A DNA stretch of 64,000 nucleotides, taken from the NCBI GenBank assembly GCA_016708785.1, contig JADJFC010000010.1:62001-126000 (forward strand), written 5' to 3'. Below the pieces are notes generated by a model. That model saw nothing but the letters and a program-made list of their open reading frames with translations, was not told the DNA's origin and did no database searches. The stretch is from Bacteroidota bacterium. GTDB lineage: Bacteria; Bacteroidota; Bacteroidia; AKYH767-A; 2013-40CM-41-45. Each line of letters starts with the position of its first letter. Positions within the stretch are counted from its first letter, which is position 1. The position numbers were made by a program, and so were the translations under genes. Below are positions 56,079 to 64,000 of the stretch, piece by piece.

Positions 56079-56587
56079 TTATTTTGTAGGAGCTGCCGGC
56101 AAACTGGTATTCCATATATTGCTATATATTTTCCAATCGCCATTTTCCTTTTTCCAAATATTTATGTATTTCCCTTTGTCAATTATATCATTTTCGCCAT
56201 ATCGTAAATAATATTTGCCTTCATCGATGAGGTAATCTTCATTACCATAAAAAGAAGTAGATTCTTCGCTAAATTCTTTTATACCGTAATTAACCCATTC
56301 TGAATTAACCGCTGAAATAGCAACACGTCCAGTCACAACATCGGAATTAGGTGGATACGTTTTTGCATCCTGTGTGAAGATGTTATTCAGATACGCAGTG
56401 TCTTTTGTAATATATGCTTGTATGTAAACTTGTTAGTTTTTTCATCAATAATTTTTTTCATTGCTATTGAATCAAATATAACTCCACTATTTTTATTAGT
56501 GTCTTTGGAAGCATTGTTATCGTTACCACAACCAGTAATTAATCCGGCACATATGATTGCCAGAAAATAAATTGAAACTTGCTTCAT
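56079..56587 (-). CDS. NTF2-like (SnoaL/DUF4440) lipoprotein, one frameshift
   Basis: The first frame from 56587 is MKQVSIYFLAIICAGLITGC, a lipoprotein signal with lipobox LITGC. It leaves frame near 56425. One extra base after AACAAGTTT gives FTIQAYITKDTAYLNNIFTQ, DAKTYPPNSDVVTGR and then the frame down to 56079 (EGKYYLRYGENDIIDKGKYI, NIWKKENGDWKIYSNIWN). The repaired length is 170 residues. The 'YP...V.GR.AI' and 'GDWKI' pattern is the DUF4440/NTF2 fold, often found as small secreted enzymes or ketosteroid-isomerase-like proteins. Activity cannot be told. Confidence 0.82.
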
Positions 56588-57069
56588 TTTATTTAGTTTT
56601 TAATTTTGCTTACTCTATTCGCTTTTTGGCATCCCCGTATATATTCAGTATGTCAAAGTTAATTTCTTGCATTACGTGATTGAATTTGCGATGTGGCCAA
56701 GCATGACGTATTATAATTCCCTTTCAAAAACCAGCTTTAACAATCCCTAAAATTTGCCGACTTGCCGAAACAAGTTACACTTAAATTAAAATCTGAACTA
56801 ATGATTCTTTATTTTAAAACCATCAAATACATCACAAGTATAATAAAAATATGCAATTTCTCCACTCTTTAGTAATTAAAGTTACGATGAGGAAATATCC
56901 AATATTCTCAAATAATTAATTACCAATCCACGGCTTAAAACAGCTGTGAAAATTTTAGATTCTGAGCCTCAGTTTATTTCCCGCTCAATTGTGTTAAGGT
57001 CATAATGCAGTCCGCCACGAAGGTTTTATTATGCTATTATATAAAATACCATTTGACACTAATACAACC
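56588..57069. other. 482-bp gap without a convincing gene
   Basis: I see no open frame of coding character, no hairpin with a U-run and no repeat family member apart from the fragment at 56049-56070 just downstream on the minus strand. A divergent promoter for the flanking lipoprotein gene and the small plus-strand gene at 57070 would be expected here. Confidence 0.4.
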
Positions 57070-57273
57070 ATGAAAGATATCCTAGAAGAATTAGCCGACG
57101 ACCATAATAAATCACTGGAAAAACTAAAAGACGTTCCGGAAAGGGAAGCTACCAATAATGAAGCTTGGGAATTTCCTGACCGGACGCCTGTAAAAGGTGG
57201 ACTAAATAGAAAAGAAGGCAAAAACCGAAAGAGAACTTCGGATGATGGGAATTATTATGGGTATTATGGTTGA
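57070..57273 (+). CDS. Small charged hypothetical protein (67 aa)
   Basis: The ATG at 57070 is used; an in-frame alternative at 57031 adds 13 residues. The sequence MKDILEELADDHNKSLEKLK is an amphipathic helix. A basic stretch NRKEGKNRKRTSDDG then leads to a Gly/Tyr tail (NYYGYYG). It is unrecognised. The composition is unlike random translation, and the minus-strand frame opposite (57000-57221) looks worse, so this strand is preferred. It may be a small regulatory or DNA/RNA-binding protein. Confidence 0.5.
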   Translation: MKDILEELADDHNKSLEKLKDVPEREATNNEAWEFPDRTPVKGGLNRKEGKNRKRTSDDGNYYGYYG

Positions 57274-57316
57274 TTTGTAATTCGGTGCTTAATTCTCATT
57301 GATAACGAAAGAGGGG

Positions 57317-58185
57317 TCATTTTTTTACGATAAATTTTTTCGTTTCAATATATTTTTCTGTACCAATTTGAACAATATAAATCCCCTCTGCAAATTCACT
57401 GGTATTCACCTCAATCCTATTTGTTTCATACGCAATTGTTGTATAAATTATTTTTCCGGTCATATCAGCAATGGCTACTTCAACATTTTTGTTGTTGCTT
57501 CCCAAAGCGATGGTGAGATGATTGTTGGCAGGATTGGGAAAAAGATTTATTGATGAAGAAAAAGAATTTTCAAATATTCCTGTCGGTACTGTTCCAGTAT
57601 CTCCGGCAAGGATGGGTTGGTTGGGAATGGAATTGTAAGCGTAATCTTTAATCGTGCAAGATGGGATTCCAGTTACTACATCTATTTGCATTCGCGCCCA
57701 TCCGTAATAGGTATTTCCTCCGACAATTAATTTTAGCCCCAGGTAACGGTCAATTGAATAAGACCAAACTCCGAATGTACCAGTGCAAGGTCCTCCACTT
57801 GTGTTACGACGTAAATATCCGAAGGAGGAAAAACTAAGCCCTGATGAAATGCTATCATTTAAATTCATTTGCAAGCGGATAAGTTATACTTGTACCCGTA
57901 ACTACAGCATTTGAGTTGAAGAGCAGAATCCGAAATAAAATTTATGTATAAACGACTACTCAGGCCAAAGGACAGATACCACCACTACGACTGCACGAAA
58001 TTTTATAGTCGTTGATACCATCATTGTTCAGATCAATGTTATAATCTTCCGTACTTGGAATAGTAGTAGCCGAAATTACCTGATCGGGAGTTACGTCCGT
58101 ATAAACAATTTGTGCATTTGCGCTTGCAGAAAATAGCATTGCTGTAAAAATGAAAGGAAAGCTTTTTTTAGTAGTTGTTTTTCAT
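57317..58185 (-). pseudogene. Paralog 1 of the tandem T9SS cargo array, several frameshifts
   Basis: It begins ATGAAAAACAAC (five A) instead of the six A needed for the shared MKKQLLKK signal. Frame losses follow near 58160, 57970 and 57890. Fragments match the intact paralog at 58992-59867: AQIVYTDVTPDQVISATTIP, NIDLNNDGINDYKI, and the last 185 residues, which are uninterrupted (YYGWARMQIDVVTGIPSCTI, DYAYNSIPNQPILAGDTGTV). The tail has INLFPNPANNHLTIAL and FAEGIYIVQIG. Encoded function, if any, would be the same as the paralogs. It is called a pseudogene because at least four indels are needed, but a poor local consensus cannot be excluded. Confidence 0.78.
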
Positions 58186-58236
58186 TTGACAAGTTTTGTA
58201 ATGGATTTTAAAGTGTATTGCTCAATTAACACAGCT

Positions 58237-58957
58237 TTATTTTTTAATGATAAGTTTTTCGTTGATATTAATTCTCCAGATTGGTTTGAACAAAATAAAC
58301 TCCCTCTGCAAATTCATTAGTATTCACCTCTATCTTATTTGTTTCTACGCAGTTGTCGTATAAACTATTTTCCGGCAATATCAGCGATGGTTACATCAAC
58401 TTTTTGTTGTTGCTACCCAAATTGATGGTGAGATGATCGTCGGCAGGATTTGGAAAAGATTTACTGATGCAGCAAAGAATTTTCAAATATTCCTGTGGTA
58501 GTTGTTTGTCCGGCAAGGACGGGTTGGTTAAGGGTAGAATTGTAGGCATATTCCATAATCGTAATGGAAACTGAATAACTGGCTATAGATACCCCAAGTT
58601 TAATCCAGCCATAATAAAATCAGGCCCCACTTTTATTTTTAGACCCATGAATTTTCCGGAAACATTTTGCCAGTTTCCGGTTATGCCTTTCGTTGACCTT
58701 ATGACTTCCATTGCTAACCGGGTTTGGGGAACAATTTCCGCAAGAAAAGCCATGCGCTCTTGGTGCGAAGGTAAAATCATTAATCCCATCATTATTCAAG
58801 TCAATTAAAAAATCGGCTCCGCAAGGACTGGGATAGTTGCAACCACGCACAACATCCGGAATCACATCCGTATAAACTATCTGTGCATCTGCACTTGCGG
58901 AAATCAGCATTGCTGTTACGATGAAAGCTGAAATATTTATTAGTAGTTGTTTTTCAT
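58237..58957 (-). pseudogene. Paralog 2 of the tandem T9SS cargo array, heavily frameshifted
   Basis: It again starts ATGAAAAACAAC. Recognisable pieces are MLISASADAQIVYTDVIPDV, FLIDLNNDGINDFTF, GNWQNVSGKFMGLKIKVG and an NQPVLAGQ-like segment. The sorting domain is only readable by repeated frame changes between 58260 and 58500. Its stop would be at 58237-58239. The amount of damage exceeds that of any other gene here, which supports real decay. Confidence 0.78.
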
Positions 58958-58991
58958 TGGATAAGTTATTTAATGGTTTAAAATGTGTTGC

Positions 58992-59867
58992 TCAATTACA
59001 CACAGTTTTATTTTTAATGATAATTTTTTTCGTTGATATAAATTCTCCAGATTGAATTTGAACAATATAAATCCCCTCTGCAAATTCACTGGTATTAACT
59101 CCTATCATATTTGTTTCATATACACTTGTTGTGTAAACTATTTTCCCTGTAATATCAGCAATGGCTACTTCAACATTTTTGTTGTTGCTACCCAAAGCGA
59201 TGGAGAGATGATTGTTTGCAGGATTTGGAAAGAGATTTATTGATGCAGCAAAAGAATTTTCAAATATTCCTGTCGGTACTGTTCCATTATCTCCGGCAAG
59301 GATAGATTGGTTGGGAATACTGTTGTAAGCATAATCTTTTACAGTAAAACTCGCTGCAATTGTTGCTACATCTAATCGCGCCCATCCGTAAAATTTTTGC
59401 GAACTCAGATCTAATTGCAAGGGGATATATTTATCTGATGCTCCATTCCAATTACCTCTGTTTTGCCAAAGTGGTGAGCCACCTCTCGGCCATGGTATAA
59501 ACCATATTCTTGAAATCAGGGATTGATTCGCATTACCTAACCATGAAGAAGAACTGCTGTCAATGAGAGTGTTTATCGAAAGAGCGCTTGGATAAGGATA
59601 GCTAAGGTCATTACCAACTTTATTGGCTCCAAGCGGAGTAATCCTGATATATTTATTTGTTCCTTGAGGAATTGTCGTTGTATTATAAGTAATATTAAAG
59701 TCGGTGATTCCATCATTGTTCAGATCCAATGCATAAACTCCTCCATTGGTGTTGATAGTCGTATCCGGATTTACATCCGTGTAAACAATCTGTGCATTTG
59801 TACTTGCAGAAAACAGCATTGCTGTTACGATGAAAGCTGAAAGCTTTTTTAGTAGTTGTTTTTTCAT
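58992..59867 (-). CDS. Paralog 3 of the tandem T9SS cargo array, intact
   Basis: A 291-residue protein whose ATG is followed by six A, giving signal peptide MKKQLLKKLSAFIVTAMLFS with cleavage before AQIVYTDVNPDTT. The body includes ALDLNNDGITDFNITY (a calcium-loop-like DxNxDGxxD), a middle of about 100 residues, FYGWARLDVATIAASFTVKD and YAYNSIPNQSILAGD. The type A tail is INLFPNPANNHLSIALG, ITGKIVYTT and FAEGIYIVQIQ. This family is common in Bacteroidota as secreted proteins of unknown role. It is the only paralog of the four with no indel, so it is the likely functional copy. Confidence 0.9.
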   Translation of the reverse strand: MKKQLLKKLSAFIVTAMLFSASTNAQIVYTDVNPDTTINTNGGVYALDLNNDGITDFNITYNTTTIPQGTNKYIRITPLGANKVGNDLSYPYPSALSINTLIDSSSSSWLGNANQSLISRIWFIPWPRGGSPLWQNRGNWNGASDKYIPLQLDLSSQKFYGWARLDVATIAASFTVKDYAYNSIPNQSILAGDNGTVPTGIFENSFAASINLFPNPANNHLSIALGSNNKNVEVAIADITGKIVYTTSVYETNMIGVNTSEFAEGIYIVQIQSGEFISTKKIIIKNKTVCN

Positions 59868-59917
59868 TTGGTAAGTTATTTAATGGTTTAAAATGTGTTG
59901 CTCAATTACACATAGTT

Positions 59918-60834
59918 TTATTTTTTAATGATAAGTTTTTTAGTTGCTATAGATTCTCCCGATTGAATTTTAACAATATATATTCCCTCTGCAAATTCGC
60001 CTGTATTCACTTCTATCTTGTTTGTTTCATTTGCAGTTGTTGTATTCCCGATCCCGATAGCTATCGGGACTATCGGGATTATTTTTCCTGTGATGTCAGC
60101 GATGGCAACTTCAACATTTTTTTTACTGCTACCTAAAGCGATGGTGAAATAGTCGTTGGCAGGATTTGGAAAGAGATTTATCGATGAAGCAAAAGAATTC
60201 TCATTTATTCCTGTGGCAATTGTTTCTCCGGCAAGGATAGCTTGGTTTGGAATGGAGTTGTAAGCATAATCCATTAGTGTAAGAGTTGCAGCAATTGATC
60301 CGCTAACAAAAGCTGCAGCGTTCATTTGAATCCAGCAATAGTGGGTTTGCCCTCCTGCAATAACTCTAAGACCTAAAAATCCACCTGTGGCAGTATTCCA
60401 GTTTCCCGTGTTAGTAGTAGTACCATTAGATAATAATTTTTTAAAAATTATTTGGTTGGCTATTGTATCCCAATTGGCATTAGCACTTATAATGTCATTA
60501 AGATTCATCTTAGCTGGATATCCTGAACTATCCATTAGGATAGCACTGCCATTTAGAGGGGTTGCCAAAATTGTTCCGGCTGTATAACCATACCATTGTG
60601 GGGGAAATCCTGTGATAATACTTGAAATCAAAGTAAACTTCAAATCGGGTATGCCATCATTGTTTAAATCCATATTTTGTGCAATGCTAACGATACCTCT
60701 TTGATTAAGTCTAGTCCGGATAATTGTAGTATCAGGATTGATATCCGTATAAACAATTTGAGCATTTGCACTTGCTGAAAATAGCATAGCGATAAAGATG
60801 AAAGCAGAAATCTTTTTTAGTAGTTGTTTTTCAT
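59918..60834 (-). CDS. Paralog 4 of the tandem T9SS cargo array, short start frame, palindrome inserted in tail
   Basis: The uninterrupted frame runs from an internal ATG at 60787 to 59918 (289 residues, starting MLFSASANAQIVYTDINPDT). The homologous signal begins at the ATG at 60834, which has five A instead of six, so the first 16 residues are out of frame. The body matches paralog 3: LDLNNDGIPDLKF, then YAYNSIPNQAILAGE and INLFPNPANDYFTIALG. Inside the sorting domain an insertion at 60046-60078 adds ten residues, PIVPIAIGIGN, between GKII and TTTANETN without breaking the frame. It is the first gene of the array; the shared dyad at 60921 lies upstream. Confidence 0.85.
60046..60078. repeat. 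CCCGATAGCTATCGGG palindrome inserted inside a coding region
   Basis: The core CCCGATAGCTATCGGG is at 60053-60068, framed by extra partial copies CCCGAT and ACTATCGGG. Compared with paralog 1, it replaces two bases and adds a net 30. It is the same repeat as the intergenic copies at 13595, 17963 and 39879. Confidence 0.8.
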
Positions 60835-60890
60835 TTGGTTATTTTTTTAGTGTGTGTCTATTGAATTTACTTTCGATTTAATTGCTTATT

Positions 60891-60937
60891 CAAAAGTAGA
60901 ACTAACCGAAATTTATCTCGCTACCTGAAATGGGTAG
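60891..60937 (-). promoter_or_regulatory. Dyad CTACC-N7-GGTAG plus TACTTTTG box upstream of the cargo array
   Basis: Minus-strand reading: dyad CTACCCATTTCAGGTAG (60937-60921), 22 bp, then TACTTTTG (60898-60891), which matches the Bacteroidota -7 element TAnnTTTG. The ATG of paralog 4 is 57 bp further. The dyad would sit around -45, an activator position. Its half-site TACCCAT fits the NarL heptamer TACYYMT. Confidence 0.6.
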
Positions 60938-61170
60938 TTTTACTTCGACAGGCTCAGCACGAGTGATGGTGGGTGCACGAAAATTTTCCGAAAAAACGGG
61001 ACATGTGATTTTCTCCTTCGTGGATGAGTGCCAAAAGTTTCTTCAACTCTTTGAGGTCGATTTTGACGAACGATATATTTTAAATAACCGAGTTCCCACA
61101 GTCCTACGGACCATTTTTGATGACAAGTTTTTTGGAAGGTGATTGCAGTTTACTTTCGTTGTGAAAAAAA

Positions 61171-61571
61171 GCTGTGTGTTTAAAGAGTTCGCCCCTAAAG
61201 GGGCTTTGCGATCTTGTAGGGTCCCGAAGATACCAAGAGTATGGCCCTAACGGGCCTAGTAATCTCCAAGTTGATAACGAATACATCATTCGCCTTGACT
61301 AAATGACATTACCTTTTGGGGTCGAATCCTTAACCGAATGCTAGGGTCGTATTTTTGACAATCCTAGACTACATGGGCAAGTGACAGGCCCGTTAGGGCC
61401 ATCCTTTTGGTAACACGAGACAACACAGGAAAGCCAAGCCCCGTTAGGGGCGTACTCTTTAAACACTAAGTAAATGCAATGAGTAATGACAGGCCCGTTA
61501 GGGCCGTACTCTTGGTAACACGAGACAACACAGGAAAGCCAAGCCCCGTTAGGGGCGTACTCTTTAAACAC
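61171..61571. repeat. BIME-like block: two direct 85-bp units and one inverted diverged unit
   Basis: Units at 61382-61466 and 61487-61571 are nearly identical (four or so differences), 20 bp apart. Each contains palindromes GGCCCGTTAGGGCC and GCCCCGTTAGGGGC separated by about 45 bp. A third, inverted and diverged unit spans about 61171-61258 (GCCCCTAAAGGGGC and GGCCCTAACGGGCC). The gap 60938-61660 otherwise has no convincing gene. The frame 61341-61586 is a translation of these repeats. Confidence 0.85.
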
Positions 61572-61660
61572 AATGCGTGTGTCCATTAATTAAACCGCAT
61601 AAAAGCTCCAGCATACATTGGTTGCATCCCATTCTAGAGCCGAGAAATTTAACCCGCCTC

Positions 61661-62311
61661 CTAAAAACTCAAAAAAGATTTCCCCTTAACTTTTGAAATC
61701 AATTCATCACGTGAATGAACATGAAGGATTTCATAAATGTTTTTGACATGGTAGCGTACAGTCTCAACGGAGATGAAAAGTTTTTCGGCAATCAACTTAT
61801 AGCTCATGCCATTGAAAATACACTCGAGAATTTCTTTCTGCCTGTCGTTGAGCTGCGATTGCTCGTTAACCGGCATAGCAGTCTTTTTGCTGCGGAACAC
61901 CTCAAGTATTTTATGAGCAATGCTGGGAGTCATGGGCGCTCCGCCTGTAGCTGCTTCGCGTATGGATTCAAGGATGCGCACAGGCGAAGTGTTTTTTAAT
62001 ATGTAACCCGAAGCACCGGCAGTAATAGATTGAAATATTCTTTCATTGTCATTGAAAACCGTTTGCATGATGACCATTATTTCGGGATGCGTTTGGTTGA
62101 TTTTTCCAACTGCCTCAATGCCGTTCATTCCACCGGGAAGGTCAATATCCATGAGGATTACATCGGGGTCAGCAGATTCAACTTTTCGCATTAGGTCGGT
62201 GCAATCAGGAAAAGCACCAGTGCATACAAAGCCCTCGCTACCGTTTATCAGCTGGAACAGGCTGTCACGCAACAGCGGATTATCTTCAAAAATTGCGACT
62301 TTAATATTCAT
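61661..62311 (-). CDS. NarL/LuxR-family response regulator
   Basis: A 216-residue protein. The receiver domain (residues 1-125) has IFEDN at the acidic pocket, phospho-accepting Asp55 in DVILMDIDLPGGMNG, Thr in IMQTVF and Lys in GYILKNTSP. The C-terminal NarL/LuxR HTH (~150-205) is LNDRQKEILECIFNGMSYKL followed by IAEKLFISVETVRYHVKNIY. Its cognate kinase is the gene just upstream (62386-64000, 74-bp gap). The gap holds a dyad that also occurs before the cargo array, so the regulator may act on both. Confidence 0.95.
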   Translation of the reverse strand: MNIKVAIFEDNPLLRDSLFQLINGSEGFVCTGAFPDCTDLMRKVESADPDVILMDIDLPGGMNGIEAVGKINQTHPEIMVIMQTVFNDNERIFQSITAGASGYILKNTSPVRILESIREAATGGAPMTPSIAHKILEVFRSKKTAMPVNEQSQLNDRQKEILECIFNGMSYKLIAEKLFISVETVRYHVKNIYEILHVHSRDELISKVKGKSFLSF

Positions 62312-62328
62312 AGTATGTAAGGACTGTG

Positions 62329-62374
62329 TAAAGGTAAACTACTTTATGGGGAAGCTACTACCTGTTTTGGGTAG
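62329..62374 (-). promoter_or_regulatory. Dyad CTACC-N7-GGTAG plus TACCTTTA box upstream of the response regulator
   Basis: Minus-strand reading: dyad CTACCCAAAACAGGTAG (62374-62358), 21 bp, then TACCTTTA (62336-62329), one base from TAnnTTTG. The regulator ATG (62311) is 17 bp further. The layout matches that at 60891-60937, which suggests control by the same NarL-type protein. Confidence 0.6.
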
Positions 62375-62385
62375 TCCTCATTTTT

Positions 62386-64000
62386 TTACTTAAGATTTAC
62401 TGTGAGGCTAACCGTTGTTCCGTGCCCGGGCTCTGATGTAATTGAGAAGTTACCGTTCAGTTCTGCGGCTCTTGTGTTCATGTTTTTCAATCCGTTGCCT
62501 CCTGTTTTTAAACGGTCTTCATTCATGTTGAATCCTACACCATCATCTTCTACAACTAATTTTAATGTATGATTGGTTCTGGAGATTTCAACGTTCACAT
62601 TTTTTGCTCCGGAATATTTAAAGGCATTATTCAATGCTTCTTTATAGACGAGGAAAAATGATTTCCGTTTTCCATAGAAAGAATGATGCTGTTTAATTCA
62701 CTATCCGATTTAAAGTGCAGCGCAATATCTTTTCCGGCCAACAGCTCACCGCCAAAGGCGCGCATGTGAAGGATGATGTTTTCGAAATTATCGTTCTGCG
62801 GACTCACTGCCCATACGATATCAGTCATTTTATCTATCATGTCACGCGAAGCGCTTCCGATTTTTTCGAGAAACGGAAGTGATTCTTGATTGCTGCCTGA
62901 AGTTGATTTCATACGTGCAATCTCGCTCATTACTGAAATGCTCTGCAGTGTGCTACCCATATCATCATGCAAATCACGGCTGATCCGTGCTCTTACGGCT
63001 TCCATCTGCTTCTTTCTGTTTCGCTGCATCCTGTCAATAAAGAATATGATTACAGCACCTGCAAGCAGCAGAAATATAATAGTGCCACCAATAAATCCGT
63101 TGCGAATGAGTTTTTGTTTACTCAATTCTTTTTGCGCAACAAGATCCTTTTTTACCTGAACCAAATTGAGCGAATCCTGCTTCTTGCTGAAATCGTAATT
63201 CATTTGCAGCGCAACTGTTTTCTTAGTATTTTCAATATTCCCAAGACTGTCGCGGCACGCGATATATAATTTATGATTCTCATAAGCGCCTTTGAAATTT
63301 CCAAGAGCGCTGTCGGTTTTTGACAAAAATGAATAAAGATCTTTCATATGCGGTATCGCTTCAATCTCTTTGGCTATCGCCAATCCTTTGAGCAGCCAGT
63401 CCTTCGCTTCCTTTGCCGCATGCATTTTTAATTTGACCATTCCAATATTTCTACAGCAAGTAGCAATGCCTTCTTTATTTCCAATTTCTTCCCTTATTTT
63501 TAGAGAGGCTAAATGATTTTTTAGTGCTTCGGGATAATTGCCTTGTTGAGTATAAACAAGGCCGATGTTGCCATACGTATTTGCAAGGTTACTTTTATCC
63601 CCAAGTTCTTCGCTTAATTTTATAGAGGCAAAAAAATTATCCAGCGCTTTGTCAAAGTAAGTGCCTTCATCAAAATAAGCCATTCCAATGTTGTTATGGG
63701 CAACTGTAATTCCATTTTTATTCCCGGTTTCTTCAAATATTTTTAAAGCGGCAAAATGATTTTCCAGCGCTGCAGTGTAATTGCGTTGTTTAGTATAAAC
63801 GAGTCCGATATTAGTATAAGCACTTCCAATGCCCTTTTTATTCCCGATTTCTTCAAATATTTTTAAAGCGGTAAAATAATTTTTCAGTGCCTCGGTGTAG
63901 TTGCCCATGTATTGATAAACAACTCCCATGTTATTAAGATTCCTTGCAATAGTTTTTGTATCCCCGGATTCTTCTCCATACTCCATTGATTTTTTATAAA
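62386..64000 (-). CDS. TPR sensor histidine kinase (HisKA_3/NarX-like), one frameshift, 5' end outside the window
   Basis: The frame is open at the window edge (YKKSMEYGEESGDTKT), so the N-terminus is missing. At least five TPRs (for example GIGSAYTNIGLVYTKQRNYT) are followed by a coiled coil and a transmembrane helix (GGTIIFLLLAGAVIIFF). The HisKA_3 region has RISRDLHDDMGSTLQSISV (phospho-His). One extra A near 62668 turns SMENGNHFSS into SMEKRKSFFLVYKEALNNAF, which restores the N box. The ATPase domain then continues VVEDDGVGFNMNEDRLKTGG, GNGLKNMNTRA and GHGTTVSLTV. As assembled, the ATPase lies in a separate frame (62634-62386). It is paired with the NarL-type regulator downstream. Confidence 0.92.

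Noticed and set aside
60930..61142. Plus-strand 70-codon open frame before the BIME-like block
   Set aside because: It starts inside the CTACC dyad, contains the common 'CTTCGACAGGCTCAGCACG' intergenic text, and has no similarity or coding character I can recognise.
61318..61335. GGTCGAATCC resembling a tRNA T-loop
   Set aside because: No acceptor stem, anticodon arm or CCA-compatible end can be built around it.
61382..61571. Possible CRISPR array
   Set aside because: The repeats are 85 bp with a single 20-bp spacer, internally palindromic, and no cas gene is nearby. They fit REP/BIME units instead.
61341..61586. Minus-strand 81-codon open frame with an internal amino-acid repeat
   Set aside because: It is the translation of the two 85-bp BIME-like units, with Cys/Trp-rich improbable composition. 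The repetition is in the DNA and there is no start context.

Overview
The window is AT-rich DNA from a Bacteroidota bacterium, probably an environmental or metagenome-assembled one. The main evidence is about sixteen secreted proteins carrying C-terminal sorting domains of the type IX secretion system (T9SS). Most have a type A tail with an FPNP-like motif, and one has a CHU_C / gliding-motility tail. Lipoproteins with short lipoboxes, an MCE (MlaD) protein and TAnnTTTG-like promoter boxes fit the same phylum. No T9SS machinery gene (gld, spr, por), rRNA, tRNA or CRISPR array was seen. The order and genus cannot be told from this sequence alone.

Layout. 0-13.4 kb: end of an MCE lipid-transport gene, four large T9SS beta-propeller or adhesin-like cargo genes, a DUF6340-type lipoprotein, an outer-membrane protein paired with an AmpG-like permease, and a seven-bladed Reg_prop lipoprotein. 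13.6-23.3 kb: a serine hydrolase with a frameshift after its signal peptide, a kelch protein, two unknown cytosolic genes, a TPR/LytS-type histidine kinase, an ELWxxDGT protein and a thioredoxin-fold cargo protein. 23.5-34.8 kb: a polytopic membrane protein, an OmpA-family protein, an alpha/beta hydrolase, a kelch cargo protein, a WG-repeat protein, an SRPBCC protein, an M64 peptidase in an overlapping pair, and a TPR-transmembrane class III cyclase. 34.8-45.1 kb: a sulfatase lipoprotein, VOC and GNAT proteins, three T9SS cargo genes, and an ECF sigma factor followed by a predicted two-membrane anti-sigma/beta-barrel protein, both frameshifted. 45.2-47.4 kb: an IS200-like transposase, then a 1,434-bp IS4-family element inserted in an array of REP-like palindromes. 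47.7-57.3 kb: secreted or lipoprotein hypotheticals and an EF-Tu-domain-3-like protein, among copies of a roughly 190-bp foldback repeat. 57.3-64 kb: a tandem array of four paralogous T9SS cargo genes (two wrecked), a BIME-like repeat block, and a NarL-type response regulator with its TPR histidine kinase, which runs off the end of the window.

Two themes link the parts. First, the intergenic space holds at least five families of dispersed inverted repeats. One of them (core CCCGATAGCTATCGGG) has also entered a coding region in frame. Second, about fifteen genes carry one or more single-base indels, usually in short A/T runs. These could be long-read assembly errors or real decay; their clustering at 42.2-45.7 and 57.3-59 kb suggests that some are real.

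The most interesting regulatory signal is a CTACC-N7-GGTAG dyad. It lies 21-22 bp upstream of a -7-like box in front of both the NarL-type regulator and the first gene of the tandem cargo array. This suggests that the two-component system controls itself and the neighbouring secreted-protein family.
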